DNA of 64,000 nt from Colwellia sp. 39_35_sub15_T18 (lineage in GTDB: Bacteria > Pseudomonadota > Gammaproteobacteria > Enterobacterales > Alteromonadaceae). The notes beneath the pieces were generated by a model. It was not told the origin of the DNA, made no database searches, and worked only from the letters and a program-made list of their open reading frames with translations. The translations under genes were made by a program, and so were the position numbers. Each line of letters starts with the position of its first letter. Position 1 is the first letter of the stretch. Below, one piece after another: positions 1-8,666 of this stretch. The stretch is from positions 62,001 through 126,000 of the forward strand of contig MAAE01000025.1 of NCBI GenBank assembly GCA_002162675.1, in the 5' to 3' direction.

Positions 1-2
1 TT

Positions 3-737
3 ACCTTGATGGGAAGCTTAATTTTACTGTTATTATTGCTGTCAACATTAACAATAAAGCCTCAGCATAGTTTCAATAAAAATAAACAAGCGCCAATAGC
101 TATTCGAGCAAAGCTCTTTGAGTCTCGTTTTGTTGTGTTCTTTATTGCGGGCATATTATTGCAAATAAGCTTTGGTCCTTATTATGGTTTTTTTGCTCTG
201 TTTTTACGTGATTTAAGCTACTCTGGTTTTGCTATTGGTTTATTAATATCGCTCGGCGTGGTCGCTGAAATCATGGTGTTTATTTATGCAGGCACTTTTT
301 TTAAAACGTTTACTTTAAAACAATTATTGGTTTTTAGCTTGGCGATTACGGCGTTGCGTTGGTACTTGGTGGCATTATTTGCAGACTCGGTGTGGGTATT
401 GTTATTAACACAAGTCATTCATGCGGCAAGCTTTGGGCTTTATCATAGTGCCAGCATGTTATTTATTAGTGAACACTTTAGCGCTTGTCAACAATCACGA
501 GGGCAGGCGATATACCTTGGCGGAGTGTATGGTCTGGGTGGTGCTGTAGGTGCTTATTTAGCAGGAATATTATGGCTTGATGGTCAAGGAGCAAAAACAA
601 CGTTTATTGTTGCCAGTTGCGCGGCTTTATTGGCTACTTTTTTGATGCTTTTCTTTAAGGAAAAAGCCTTTTTTGAAAAGCCTTGGCAGAAAAAAGCCCA
701 GTCAAAGATTGGGCAAAAAAGTACCATAAATAACTAA
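3..737 (+). CDS. MFS transporter, C-terminal part (cut by window start)
   Basis: The reading frame is open to the left edge, so this is the C-terminal part of a larger protein; the track's first Met is a TTG and probably internal. About six hydrophobic segments with short charged loops are visible, the pattern of the C-terminal half of a 12-helix major facilitator. The conserved look of the helices (FGPYYGFFALFL, SFGLYHSASMLFI) resembles the HcaT/PPP-like MFS subfamily, but the substrate cannot be read. It ends in a lysine-rich cytoplasmic tail. A hairpin in its last codons and another just after the stop probably terminate transcription between it and the convergent ibpA. Confidence 0.75.
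   Translation, partial: TLMGSLILLLLLLSTLTIKPQHSFNKNKQAPIAIRAKLFESRFVVFFIAGILLQISFGPYYGFFALFLRDLSYSGFAIGLLISLGVVAEIMVFIYAGTFFKTFTLKQLLVFSLAITALRWYLVALFADSVWVLLLTQVIHAASFGLYHSASMLFISEHFSACQQSRGQAIYLGGVYGLGGAVGAYLAGILWLDGQGAKTTFIVASCAALLATFLMLFFKEKAFFEKPWQKKAQSKIGQKSTINN
691..714 (-). terminator. Possible intrinsic terminator of ibpA inside the MFS 3' end
   Basis: On the minus strand GCCCA and TGGGC pair around an 8-9 nt loop and are followed by a run of T. It lies in the last codons of the convergent MFS gene and could be a second terminator for ibpA. The stem is short, so confidence is modest. Confidence 0.4.
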
Positions 738-752
738 AATAAATAACAATAA

Positions 753-793
753 TTAGGCTAATTCTTTAAGGGGGAGGAATTAGCCTAAATTTT
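753..793. terminator. Bidirectional terminator between MFS gene and ibpA
   Basis: A 12-bp perfect inverted repeat, TTAGGCTAATTC and GAATTAGCCTAA, around a purine-rich loop, with A/T runs on both sides. It sits between two convergent stop codons and can serve both genes. Confidence 0.7.
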
Positions 794-798
794 AACAA

Positions 799-1269
799 TT
801 AACTTTCGCTAAGTAAGCTTTTGCCATTAATTGCTATCTTACGGGGTTTTAATGCTTCAGGAATTTCTCGTTGTAAATCCACATGCAGTAAACCATTTTC
901 CATAAAAGCACCAATGACTTTTACATGGTCGCCTAATTGAAATTTTCGTTCAAAATTGCGCTCGGCAATGCCTTGATGTAAAAATCTTCGACTGTTAGTT
1001 GTTTTATCGTCACTTGCTTTGTTAGCACCGATATTTTTAGTGCCAACAATAACTAAGCTGTTGTCTTTGGACTCAATATCAATATCTTCTTCACTAAAAC
1101 CTGCAACAGCCATGGTAATTCTGTATTGATCTTCAGCGAGTAATTCGACGTTATAAGGAGGATAAGACGATTGTTTATCGGCGCGCGATGCTTTGTCTAT
1201 TAAACCAGCTAAGTGGTCAAAACCGATGAATGAACGATATAAAGGGCTGAAATCTGTAGATGTACGCAT
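799..1269 (-). CDS. ibpA: Small heat shock protein, Hsp20 family
   Basis: A 156-residue alpha-crystallin protein of the IbpA/IbpB type. It starts MRTSTDFSPLYRSFIGFD as IbpA does, carries the alpha-crystallin domain from about residue 35 to 130 (YRITMAVAGFSEEDI, then HQGIAERNFERKFQL and ENGLLHVDL) and has the C-terminal IAI motif (I-x-I) that docks neighbouring subunits. Members are ATP-independent holdases that bind unfolding proteins in the cytoplasm and pass them to DnaK and ClpB. It is single-copy in this window. An AGGA ribosome site lies 11 bases before the ATG, in a long AT-rich leader; no clear sigma-32 promoter was recognised. Confidence 0.95.
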   Translation of the reverse strand: MRTSTDFSPLYRSFIGFDHLAGLIDKASRADKQSSYPPYNVELLAEDQYRITMAVAGFSEEDIDIESKDNSLVIVGTKNIGANKASDDKTTNSRRFLHQGIAERNFERKFQLGDHVKVIGAFMENGLLHVDLQREIPEALKPRKIAINGKSLLSES

Positions 1270-1578
1270 AATAAAATATCCTAATAAATAGCAATAAAAA
1301 TATTATTAAAGCAATAAGTGGCTGTGGCTGTTGATTTCTATACTTTGCTACTTTTACCAATTAAATTGCCTAAAAGTGTTTTACATTGCTTGTATAGATA
1401 ACTCAGCCGTACTCATTGATAAAATAATGCTGCCTTTCTTGCCTAAAATAGGCGTTAACGAACAGGCAATGAGTTTAATGTAGTCCCTTACGGCGACTAC
1501 ATTATTAAAGATGGGGATAAGGAATTTTATTTCAATAAGAAATTGAAATTATTTTTTAACCGATTGAATTTATATGGT
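1270..1578. other. Intergenic region upstream of ibpA with hairpins
   Basis: This 309-bp gap holds the minus-strand leader of ibpA and the region after tpx. It contains a 10-bp inverted repeat, TAATGTAGTC and GACTACATTA (1476-1504), and a weaker one around 1351-1376 (CTTTTA...TAAAAG). Neither has a T run, so they may be attenuators or processing sites. No ORF with coding character and no RNA gene was recognised. Confidence 0.4.
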
Positions 1579-2259
1579 TTATTTTTTAGTTTCTGCTGAT
1601 GTAGCAACATCGTCTTTATTTTCATCTTGCACAACTAACACAGGAGCAATGTCTTTTATGGCAATCAATGCTTTTGAGTAGTCTGGGTGCTGTGAAATAT
1701 TGGCGACTAATTCTTTATATTTTACTTTTCCGTGTTCATCAATAATAAAAATAGCGCGAGTTAGCAAGCCCATATCTTTAATAATTAAACCATACTTTGC
1801 TCCAAAGTCTCGCCAAACAGAGTCAGATAATACTTTGATTTTATCAATATTTTCCACTTTACAAAAACGTTTTTGTGCAAAGGGCAGGTCATTACTGATA
1901 GTGAGAAGAGTGATGTTTTTAGCTAATTTTGCGCTTTCTTCATTAAAGCGTTTAGTTTGCAAAGAGCAAACACCCGTGTCTAAACTTGGCACAACCGAAA
2001 TTAACAGTGTTTGACCAGTGAAGTCAGTTAATTGCACTGGAGCAAAGTTTTTATCTACTACTTTAAAATTAGGTGCTTGTTCGCCAATATGAACCTGTGT
2101 GCCTAACAAGGTAACGTACTTATTATTAGCTTTTACTAAATTTTGCGTTTCAGTAAGCGAATTTTTTTGGTAAGCATTAGCTTGAAAACTATAGATAGAG
2201 ACACAATTGGTAAAAAATAATATAAATAAAAGTTTACTAAAGGTAGATAATTTCATCAT
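1579..2259 (-). CDS. tpx: Thiol peroxidase (Tpx-type peroxiredoxin), exported form
   Basis: An atypical 2-Cys peroxiredoxin that reduces hydrogen peroxide and lipid hydroperoxides. Residues 48-200 carry the Tpx fold: GEQAPNFKVVD, the peroxidatic site PSLDTGVCSLQTKRFN (C98), and the resolving cysteine in AQKRFCKVEN (C133), as in E. coli Tpx. Unlike the usual protein of about 165 residues, it has an N-terminal hydrophobic segment ending QANA-Y, a likely signal peptide, and an acidic C-terminal tail, so it probably works in the periplasm. No lipobox is present. Two Met codons open the frame (ATGATG), with no clear Shine-Dalgarno. It is divergent from the response regulator gene. Confidence 0.85.
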   Translation of the reverse strand: MMKLSTFSKLLFILFFTNCVSIYSFQANAYQKNSLTETQNLVKANNKYVTLLGTQVHIGEQAPNFKVVDKNFAPVQLTDFTGQTLLISVVPSLDTGVCSLQTKRFNEESAKLAKNITLLTISNDLPFAQKRFCKVENIDKIKVLSDSVWRDFGAKYGLIIKDMGLLTRAIFIIDEHGKVKYKELVANISQHPDYSKALIAIKDIAPVLVVQDENKDDVATSAETKK

Positions 2260-2421
2260 TAATTGGAATAATTAGGTTACAATAATTGAGTTTACCGTTT
2301 TTCTTATTAACTTTCTATAAAGACTTTCTTCATTATTTGCTGTAAAGATAATGCTGAATAACCTATTGTTAATATTAACGAGTTTAACACTACATCATTT
2401 CTCCAAAGGTTATACTTTTTT

Positions 2422-3543
2422 ATGTCAACGAAATTACTTATTTGTGATGATTCAAATATGGCGCGTAAACAACTTGCGCGCTCATTACCAGACGGTTGGG
2501 ATGTTGATGTTAGTTTTGCGGCTAATGGTATTGAGGGTATAGAAGCAATAAAGGCGGGTAAAGGAGATGTGCTGCTACTTGATTTAAACATGCCAGAAAT
2601 GGATGGTTATCAAGTGCTGGAAGCTATTCTACAACAAGACTTACCCACCTTAACGATTGTTGTGTCTGGTGATATTCAACCTGAAGCCCATAAAAGAGTT
2701 ACTGGTTTGGGCGCTCTAGACTTCATTCAAAAACCGGTTAATAAAGAAAAACTCACTGAAGTACTGCTTTCTTATGGGGTTTTTACTAAAGATGAAAATA
2801 ACCTTGAAATTGACTTAAGTAATCAAAATGAACAGCCACAAGCAAGTGTACCGATAGTAAAAGAGCGAGTTCCTAAAAAAACAGAGAGAGCACCATTAAA
2901 AATATCACCAGTCAGTGTTTCTTCACCTGCTCCTACTTCTGAATTAACTCTTTCAGCTGATTTAAGAGATTGCTATCAAGAAATAGCCAATGTTGCCATG
3001 GGGCGGGCAGGTGATCTGTTAGCTCGCTTATTAAATGTTTTTGTCGAGCTTCCTATTCCTAATGTTAATTTTATTGAAGTTAGTGAATTAAGAATGGCCT
3101 TGAAAGATGTTGAAGCTAACGATAGTACTTCGGGTATTTGCCAAGGCTTTATTAGCGCGGGCATTTCAGGTGAAGCACTGCTGATTTTAAACGACTCAAG
3201 CTTTAAAGATGTCGCTTCACTAATGAATTATCAATATGAAGAAGATAAAGGCACTGAATTAGAGTTATTGATGGATCTTGCTAATGTTTTGATTGGAGCC
3301 TGTTTAAAAGGCGTGTCAGAACAGCTAGATATTGATTTTAGTCAAGGTCATCCTGTGGTTTTAGGTCAACATAGAAAAATCTCTGAATTAATAGCCAATA
3401 ATGCTGATAAGTGGAAAAAAACACTCGCCATAGAGATTAGTTATAGCATTGAAAACTATCCTATAAAATGTGATTTGCTGTTGCTGTTTACCGAACAATC
3501 AATGCACACACTTAACAATAAATTATCTTATTTGCTGGATTAG
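2422..3543 (+). CDS. Response regulator with CheC-like phosphatase domain
   Basis: Residues 1-125 form a receiver domain: LLICDDSN acidic pocket, phosphoacceptor D54 in LLLDLNMPEMDG, switch S/T in VVSGD and the conserved lysine in DFIQKPVN. After a Pro/Ser/Lys-rich linker, residues 175-373 resemble the CheC/CheX/FliY family (YQEIANVAMGRAGDLLARLL and, in a second half, ELLMDLANVLIGACLKG), which dephosphorylates CheY-P. Both helices keep the E/N character of the phosphatase motif. The fusion suggests a regulated phosphatase or adaptor in chemotaxis or motility signalling. The next gene is a diguanylate cyclase 42 bp downstream, so the two may be one signalling unit. The function is inferred from domains. 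Confidence 0.85.
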   Translation: MSTKLLICDDSNMARKQLARSLPDGWDVDVSFAANGIEGIEAIKAGKGDVLLLDLNMPEMDGYQVLEAILQQDLPTLTIVVSGDIQPEAHKRVTGLGALDFIQKPVNKEKLTEVLLSYGVFTKDENNLEIDLSNQNEQPQASVPIVKERVPKKTERAPLKISPVSVSSPAPTSELTLSADLRDCYQEIANVAMGRAGDLLARLLNVFVELPIPNVNFIEVSELRMALKDVEANDSTSGICQGFISAGISGEALLILNDSSFKDVASLMNYQYEEDKGTELELLMDLANVLIGACLKGVSEQLDIDFSQGHPVVLGQHRKISELIANNADKWKKTLAIEISYSIENYPIKCDLLLLFTEQSMHTLNNKLSYLLD

Positions 3544-3585
3544 CGCACTAACTGCTAAGCACTGAGTTAACATACGGGATTGTCC

Positions 3586-4554
3586 ATGTCGTTAGAAGCT
3601 TCACAATTAAATGAATTACACTGGTTGATGGAAATGTTGCATAACATTGACGTTGGCTTAGTCGTGTTAGATAAAAACTATAAAGTGCAAATATTCAATG
3701 GCTTTATGGAAAATCATAGCGGTTTGCTTCCTAGAGAAGTAAAAGATGAATCCATTTTTGATTTATTTGCTGAAATACCGCAAGACTGGTTTGAGCGAAA
3801 AGCTGAATCGGTTTTTTTACTTAAAAATAAAGCGTTTACTATTTGGGAGCAGCGACCTTATTTATTTAAGTTTGATAGTTATCGACCTGTTACGGGTAGT
3901 GCCGACTTTATGTATCAAAACACAACATTTATTCCCTTGCTTTCTTCTACCGGACTTGTAAGCCACTTATGTTTGCTAGTTTATGATGTCACTGATAATG
4001 CCGTGCATAAATTAAGTTTAGAAAAAGCTAACGAAGAACTTGCGATACTGAGCCAAACAGATGGTTTAACTAAACTGTTTAATCGCATTCACTGGGAAAG
4101 TTGCTTACAAGCTGAATATAAACGTTGGACGCGTAGTCAACACTCCAGCTCACTGGTTATGCTAGATATTGACCATTTTAAAAATGTTAACGATACTTAT
4201 GGGCACATGGTAGGGGATGAAGTGATCCGCCATCTTGCTGCTTTGATCCACGAGCTTGTTCGAGAAACTGATATTTCAGGGCGTTATGGTGGTGAAGAAT
4301 TTGTTATATTGCTGGCAGATACATCATTGAAAAACTCTTATATTTTCGCTGAACGCTTGCGTAAAGAAGTTGAGCAAGCGGTTGTTAAATATAATGATAT
4401 TGAGGTTAATTATACTATCAGTTTAGGGATAGCCGAAGTCGAGCCTTGTATTAAAAATTATGAAGCTTGGATTGAATGCGCGGATGCAGCCCTTTATCAT
4501 TCAAAAGAGAATGGTCGTAACAAGATTAGTTTGCACCCAAAACAGAGCAAGTAG
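3586..4554 (+). CDS. PAS domain diguanylate cyclase (GGDEF)
   Basis: N-terminal residues 10-140 form a PAS-like sensor (NIDVGLVVLDKNYKVQIFNGFMENHSG). After a short coiled linker, residues 155-320 form a GGDEF domain with LVMLDIDHFKNVND, the active loop GGEEF at 235-239 and an RxxD inhibitory site at 226-229, so it should make c-di-GMP and be feedback inhibited. The track starts at a TTG (3580); I prefer the ATG at 3586, six bases after GGGA. It follows the receiver-CheC gene on the same strand and likely shares its transcript. It has no membrane segment, so it is cytosolic. The PAS ligand is unknown. Confidence 0.9.
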   Translation: MSLEASQLNELHWLMEMLHNIDVGLVVLDKNYKVQIFNGFMENHSGLLPREVKDESIFDLFAEIPQDWFERKAESVFLLKNKAFTIWEQRPYLFKFDSYRPVTGSADFMYQNTTFIPLLSSTGLVSHLCLLVYDVTDNAVHKLSLEKANEELAILSQTDGLTKLFNRIHWESCLQAEYKRWTRSQHSSSLVMLDIDHFKNVNDTYGHMVGDEVIRHLAALIHELVRETDISGRYGGEEFVILLADTSLKNSYIFAERLRKEVEQAVVKYNDIEVNYTISLGIAEVEPCIKNYEAWIECADAALYHSKENGRNKISLHPKQSK

Positions 4555-4569
4555 ACGGTAGCCTAAAAT

Positions 4570-6147
4570 TTATTTACGCTTAAAAATATTAATGATCATG
4601 ATAGGCACTAAAATCATTAATAATAATATCAACCTTGGCCATTGGCTATAAGGTGTCTGCCCTACAACGAGAGGCACTTCTGTTTTCAAAACAGCCTCTT
4701 TAAATTGTGGAATGCGCGCTATAAAGTTTCCTTGGTGATCTACCACCCCAGTAATACCATTATTAGTAGCGCGAAGTAATGGTCTACCAAATTCAAGTGC
4801 TCGCATGCGCGCTATTTCCATGTGTTGATGTGGCCCATGAGAGCCACCAAACCAAGCATCATTACTCACCGTAAGTAGTAAATCAGTACTTTTAGTTAGG
4901 TTTGCAGCTAGCTGGTGCGGAAAGGCAATTTCAAAACAGAGTAAAGGCAATAAACTAAACTCTTTAGCAATTAAGTTCTGTTGTTGATAGTCGCCACGAC
5001 TAAAAGAAGACATGGGTAAATTAAATAAAGGGGCAATAGGGCGAAGCAGTTCTTGAAAAGGTACAAACTCACCAATAGGCAATAAATGGTGCTTTGAATA
5101 GCGATTACTGTGATTATAAAAATAACCCTGTTCATCATCTAAATGTTTTTTACCTAGCACTATTAAGCTATTAAAGTATTGTTTCGTTTCAAAATTGTAA
5201 TTAATTATACCAGTGATTATTGCGCTGTTATTTAACAAAGCAGAGCGGTTAACGCTAGTTAAATAGTCTTGTACAGCCGGCTCTATGGCTGGGATGGCTG
5301 ACTCGGGCCAGACAATGATATCGGCATCAAAGTTAACGCGGCTAAGATCTAAGTACTTAAGCATAGTAGGCCATTCTTGCTCGGGAGCCCATTTGATCGC
5401 TTGTTCAATGTTACCTTGTACTAAAGCAACCTTAACGGTTTTATTGGTAAGTTTAACCCAATTGCTTTGTGAAAAAAAAGTGCCTGTGCCAGTGATGAAT
5501 ATCAACAGGATAATAGGAAGGACGAAGGATGATACTTGACGGCGTTTTATCGCAACTATGATTTTAACCAAAAATATATTAATCAATAAAACCAATGCCG
5601 TGATGCCCACTTCACCTATTACGGGGGCGTAAACAGATAAAGGGCCGTCAATTTGACTATAGCCAAGTGATAACCAAGGGAAGCCTGTTAATACAACTGC
5701 ACGTAAATATTCAGCAAACAACCAAAATGAGGGTAGTAACCATAAATTAAGATTTTTGTCTTTTGAAAAACGTGCGGCTAAATAGGCAGAAAATGCAGGG
5801 AAAATAGCTAAATAAAGAGATAAAATTATCATTAAGCCAATTGAGACCACTAAGGGTAAACCACCAAATTGGTCAATACTAACATGCACCCAGCTTATAC
5901 CACTTGCGAACCAACCAAAGGCAAAAATTCCAACCAGTTTAGCGGCATATTTAGGTGCTCTGTTTTGGATTAGATAAAAGACAATACTGGGAATAAAAAG
6001 TGCTAAATACCAGAGCGAGAATGGTGCATAAGCAAATACTAAGCTTAACCCAGCAGCAAAGCATAACCAGTTTTTTTTATTGGTTAAGTTGTTTTTTAAT
6101 CGCTTAGCTAGCCGAAAAACCCGTGGTGATAAACGTGTTTTAGTCAC
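4570..6147 (-). CDS. lnt: Apolipoprotein N-acyltransferase
   Basis: Inner membrane enzyme that adds the third acyl chain to the N-terminal cysteine of lipoproteins. There are 525 residues: about six N-terminal membrane helices, then a periplasmic nitrilase-like domain with VWPESAIP (catalytic Glu), the lysine in NRYSKHHLLPIGEFVPF and the nucleophile cysteine in LLCFEIAFP, and a final membrane helix. It starts at GTG and overlaps the end of corC by 8 bp, so it is translationally coupled. It is the last gene of the miaB-ybeZ-ybeY-corC-lnt operon, the same order as in E. coli. Confidence 0.95.
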   Translation of the reverse strand: MTKTRLSPRVFRLAKRLKNNLTNKKNWLCFAAGLSLVFAYAPFSLWYLALFIPSIVFYLIQNRAPKYAAKLVGIFAFGWFASGISWVHVSIDQFGGLPLVVSIGLMIILSLYLAIFPAFSAYLAARFSKDKNLNLWLLPSFWLFAEYLRAVVLTGFPWLSLGYSQIDGPLSVYAPVIGEVGITALVLLINIFLVKIIVAIKRRQVSSFVLPIILLIFITGTGTFFSQSNWVKLTNKTVKVALVQGNIEQAIKWAPEQEWPTMLKYLDLSRVNFDADIIVWPESAIPAIEPAVQDYLTSVNRSALLNNSAIITGIINYNFETKQYFNSLIVLGKKHLDDEQGYFYNHSNRYSKHHLLPIGEFVPFQELLRPIAPLFNLPMSSFSRGDYQQQNLIAKEFSLLPLLCFEIAFPHQLAANLTKSTDLLLTVSNDAWFGGSHGPHQHMEIARMRALEFGRPLLRATNNGITGVVDHQGNFIARIPQFKEAVLKTEVPLVVGQTPYSQWPRLILLLMILVPIMIINIFKRK

Positions 6148-7018
6148 TCAATTTACCACGAACGTTATGCTTTTTATCCACTGTTACTTGTAACATTTGT
6201 AGACGTCTACTGTCAGCCGCTAACACTTTAAACTCAAAGTGTCCTAAGGAGACTTGCTCACCTTTTTTGGGCATATGATTTAGTTGCCCGATAATAATGC
6301 CGGCAATAGTATCAGCAGATTTTTCATTAAACTGACAATTAAAATATTCGTTAAAATCTTCAAGATCTGTTAAGGCGCGAACATTATAAACATTACCCGC
6401 AAGTAGTTTGATATCTTCTTCAATCTCATCGTCAGTTTCATCTTCAATTTCACCAACAATTTGCTCAAGGATATCTTCAATAGTGATAACGCCTGAAATA
6501 CCACCATATTCATCAGCGACAAGCGCCATGTGATATCGATTTGAGCGAAACTCTTTTAAAAGTGGTTCAACCTTTTTACTTTCAGGAACGATAATCGCAG
6601 GGCGAATAATATCTTTTAAACTAAATTCACCCGCTTCACTGCTAAAACCAAATGCCAGCAAGTCTTTTGCTAATAATATGCCATCGACATGATCTATATC
6701 TTCGTTGACAACAGGAAAACGGGAGTGACCAGATTCAAGAATAATGGGTAAAAACTCATTTAAATTATGATTACGATCGATAGTGACCATTTGTGAACGG
6801 GGGATCATAATATCGCGAACTTTCATTTCTGATACTTCGAGCACTCCTTCAATCATTAGTTTGGTTTCAGGATTGATCAATTCACGATTTTGAGCATCGG
6901 CTAAGACATTAACCAGCTCATCTTTATTTTTTGGCTCAGGGCTAAACCATTGAATAATGTTTTTCAATAATGACTTTTGTTTTGAGCCGTTGTTCGAGTG
7001 GGGGCTATCATCGCTCAT
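6140..7018 (-). CDS. corC: CorC/YbeX family CBS domain protein
   Basis: A 292-residue cytosolic protein with a short N-terminal stretch, two CBS domains (VRDIMIPRSQMVTIDRN at about 70-125; VEPLLKEFRSNRYHMALVADEYGG at about 140-195) and a C-terminal CorC/HlyC transporter-associated domain. It has no DUF21 membrane domain, which fits CorC/YbeX. The family is linked to Mg/Co efflux with CorA and, through its operon partners, to ribosome maturation. It sits between ybeY and lnt, as in most gammaproteobacteria. Confidence 0.93.
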   Translation of the reverse strand: MSDDSPHSNNGSKQKSLLKNIIQWFSPEPKNKDELVNVLADAQNRELINPETKLMIEGVLEVSEMKVRDIMIPRSQMVTIDRNHNLNEFLPIILESGHSRFPVVNEDIDHVDGILLAKDLLAFGFSSEAGEFSLKDIIRPAIIVPESKKVEPLLKEFRSNRYHMALVADEYGGISGVITIEDILEQIVGEIEDETDDEIEEDIKLLAGNVYNVRALTDLEDFNEYFNCQFNEKSADTIAGIIIGQLNHMPKKGEQVSLGHFEFKVLAADSRRLQMLQVTVDKKHNVRGKLSD

Positions 7019-7091
7019 AGAGCTTATTATCTTCCTTTAATTTGATTAAGTTAAGTTAAATATAATATTGTTTTTAACATAAAAAATAGCT

Positions 7092-7541
7092 TTAGTAAGG
7101 ATCAGCTATCGCTAATTTAGCTAAAATACTAATCTCTAATGCTTCCATTTCTTGTGCATCGCTATCGTTTATATGATCATATCCCAATAAATGCAAGCAA
7201 CCATGAATCACTATATGTGCCCAATGATCAAATAGGGCTTTGTTTTGGGCTTTTGCTTCTTGTTCAACAACATGGGCGCAAATAATTAAGTCGCCCAATA
7301 AATTAAGATCGATGCCATCAGGTACCTCAAAAGGAAATGATAAAACATTGGTAGGTTTATTGATATGACGATATTGATGGTTGAGTTGCTGGCTTTCATC
7401 CGTGTTTACCAAGCGAATTGTCAGTTCAAATATTTTACTAGTAACACTTTGCAAAGCTGCATCTGTCCAACATTGAAACTGTTCAAGTGAAGGAAGTTTT
7501 TTTTCATCACAAACAATTTGTAAGTCCAGCGTATTAACCAT
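7092..7541 (-). CDS. ybeY: Endoribonuclease YbeY (rRNA maturation)
   Basis: Small zinc-dependent endoribonuclease for 16S rRNA 3' end processing and 70S quality control. The family signature HGCLHLLGYDH near residue 120-130 supplies three zinc-binding histidines, and the upstream conserved patch TNVLSFPFEVPDG is present. The 149-residue length is normal. The start overlaps the last base of ybeZ, consistent with translational coupling with the PhoH-like partner. Confidence 0.95.
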   Translation of the reverse strand: MVNTLDLQIVCDEKKLPSLEQFQCWTDAALQSVTSKIFELTIRLVNTDESQQLNHQYRHINKPTNVLSFPFEVPDGIDLNLLGDLIICAHVVEQEAKAQNKALFDHWAHIVIHGCLHLLGYDHINDSDAQEMEALEISILAKLAIADPY

Positions 7542-8641
7542 TATTTAGACTCATCATTGTTGTCATTTTGGGCTTTATTCTGATTGTTTACTTTTTGCTG
7601 TTTTTGTCGATTGATTTTTTGCTCATAAGCTTCATAAGCTTCGACTACCCGCCCAACAACAGGGTGGCGAACAACGTCTTTTGCCTGAAAAAAGTTAAAA
7701 CTTATGCCATCAATATTTTGTAAAACTTCAATGGCGTGTCGCAAACCCGAACGTTGGTGTTTAGGCAAGTCAACCTGAGTTATATCGCCAGTGATAACCG
7801 CACGAGAGTTAAAGCCAATACGGGTTAAAAACATTTTCATTTGCTCAACGGTAGTATTTTGACTCTCATCTAAAATAATAAATGCATCGTTTAGTGTTCT
7901 ACCACGCATGTAAGCTAATGGTGCAATTTCAATGACATTACGCTCTATCATTTTTTCAACACGTTCAAAACCAAGCATTTCAAACAGTGCATCGTAGAGA
8001 GGTCTTAAATAGGGATCTATTTTTTGAGATAAATCACCCGGTAGAAAACCCAATTTTTCGCCTGCTTCTACGGCGGGGCGAGTTAATAAAATTCGGCGAA
8101 CTTCTTGTCGCTCCAAGGCATCAACGGCACACGCAACGGCGAGATAAGTTTTACCTGTACCAGCAACACCAACACCAAAACTAATATCATGGGTTAAAAT
8201 ACTTTGCACATAATCTTGTTGGTTACCATTGCGAGGTTTCACCATACCGCGCTTAGTTTTAATGGTGACCATTTTGTCATAATTTGCTCCAAGCTCAGCT
8301 GCTTCTTTGCTTGTTGGCAAGTCTTGTTCAAGCACATTCGCTTCAACTATGGCAAGGTGTACCATTTCACCAGTGATCTGAGTACTTTGTCCTTTGACTG
8401 GAGCTGTCTCAATATAAAGATTCTTTAATAGCTTAATTACTGCTTGGCAATTTTTATCACTGCCCAGTATTTTAAATTGATTGCCACGGTAACTAATTTC
8501 AACACCTAAGCGACGCTCAATGGTTTTAAGGTTATCATCTATTGGCCCACATAAATTGGCTTGACGCTCATTATCAATAGGTGAAAGCGTTAATTGATGG
8601 TTTGCCTGCTTTAATATTTGCTGTTTAGTTGTTGCGCTCAA
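7541..8641 (-). CDS. ybeZ: PhoH-like ATPase YbeZ
   Basis: A cytosolic P-loop ATPase of the PhoH family, 366 residues, with a KH-like N-terminal region (about 20-90) and an ATPase domain with Walker A GVAGTGKTYLA and Walker B AFIILDESQNTT. YbeZ interacts with YbeY and is thought to act in rRNA processing. The C-terminus is a Lys/Gln/Asn-rich tail. The start is a TTG; no in-frame ATG precedes the conserved region, so the TTG is likely real. It is 25 bp after miaB. Confidence 0.93.
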   Translation of the reverse strand: MSATTKQQILKQANHQLTLSPIDNERQANLCGPIDDNLKTIERRLGVEISYRGNQFKILGSDKNCQAVIKLLKNLYIETAPVKGQSTQITGEMVHLAIVEANVLEQDLPTSKEAAELGANYDKMVTIKTKRGMVKPRNGNQQDYVQSILTHDISFGVGVAGTGKTYLAVACAVDALERQEVRRILLTRPAVEAGEKLGFLPGDLSQKIDPYLRPLYDALFEMLGFERVEKMIERNVIEIAPLAYMRGRTLNDAFIILDESQNTTVEQMKMFLTRIGFNSRAVITGDITQVDLPKHQRSGLRHAIEVLQNIDGISFNFFQAKDVVRHPVVGRVVEAYEAYEQKINRQKQQKVNNQNKAQNDNNDESK

Positions 8642-8666
8642 TGTGTTTTCCAGTCATTTTCAAAAG

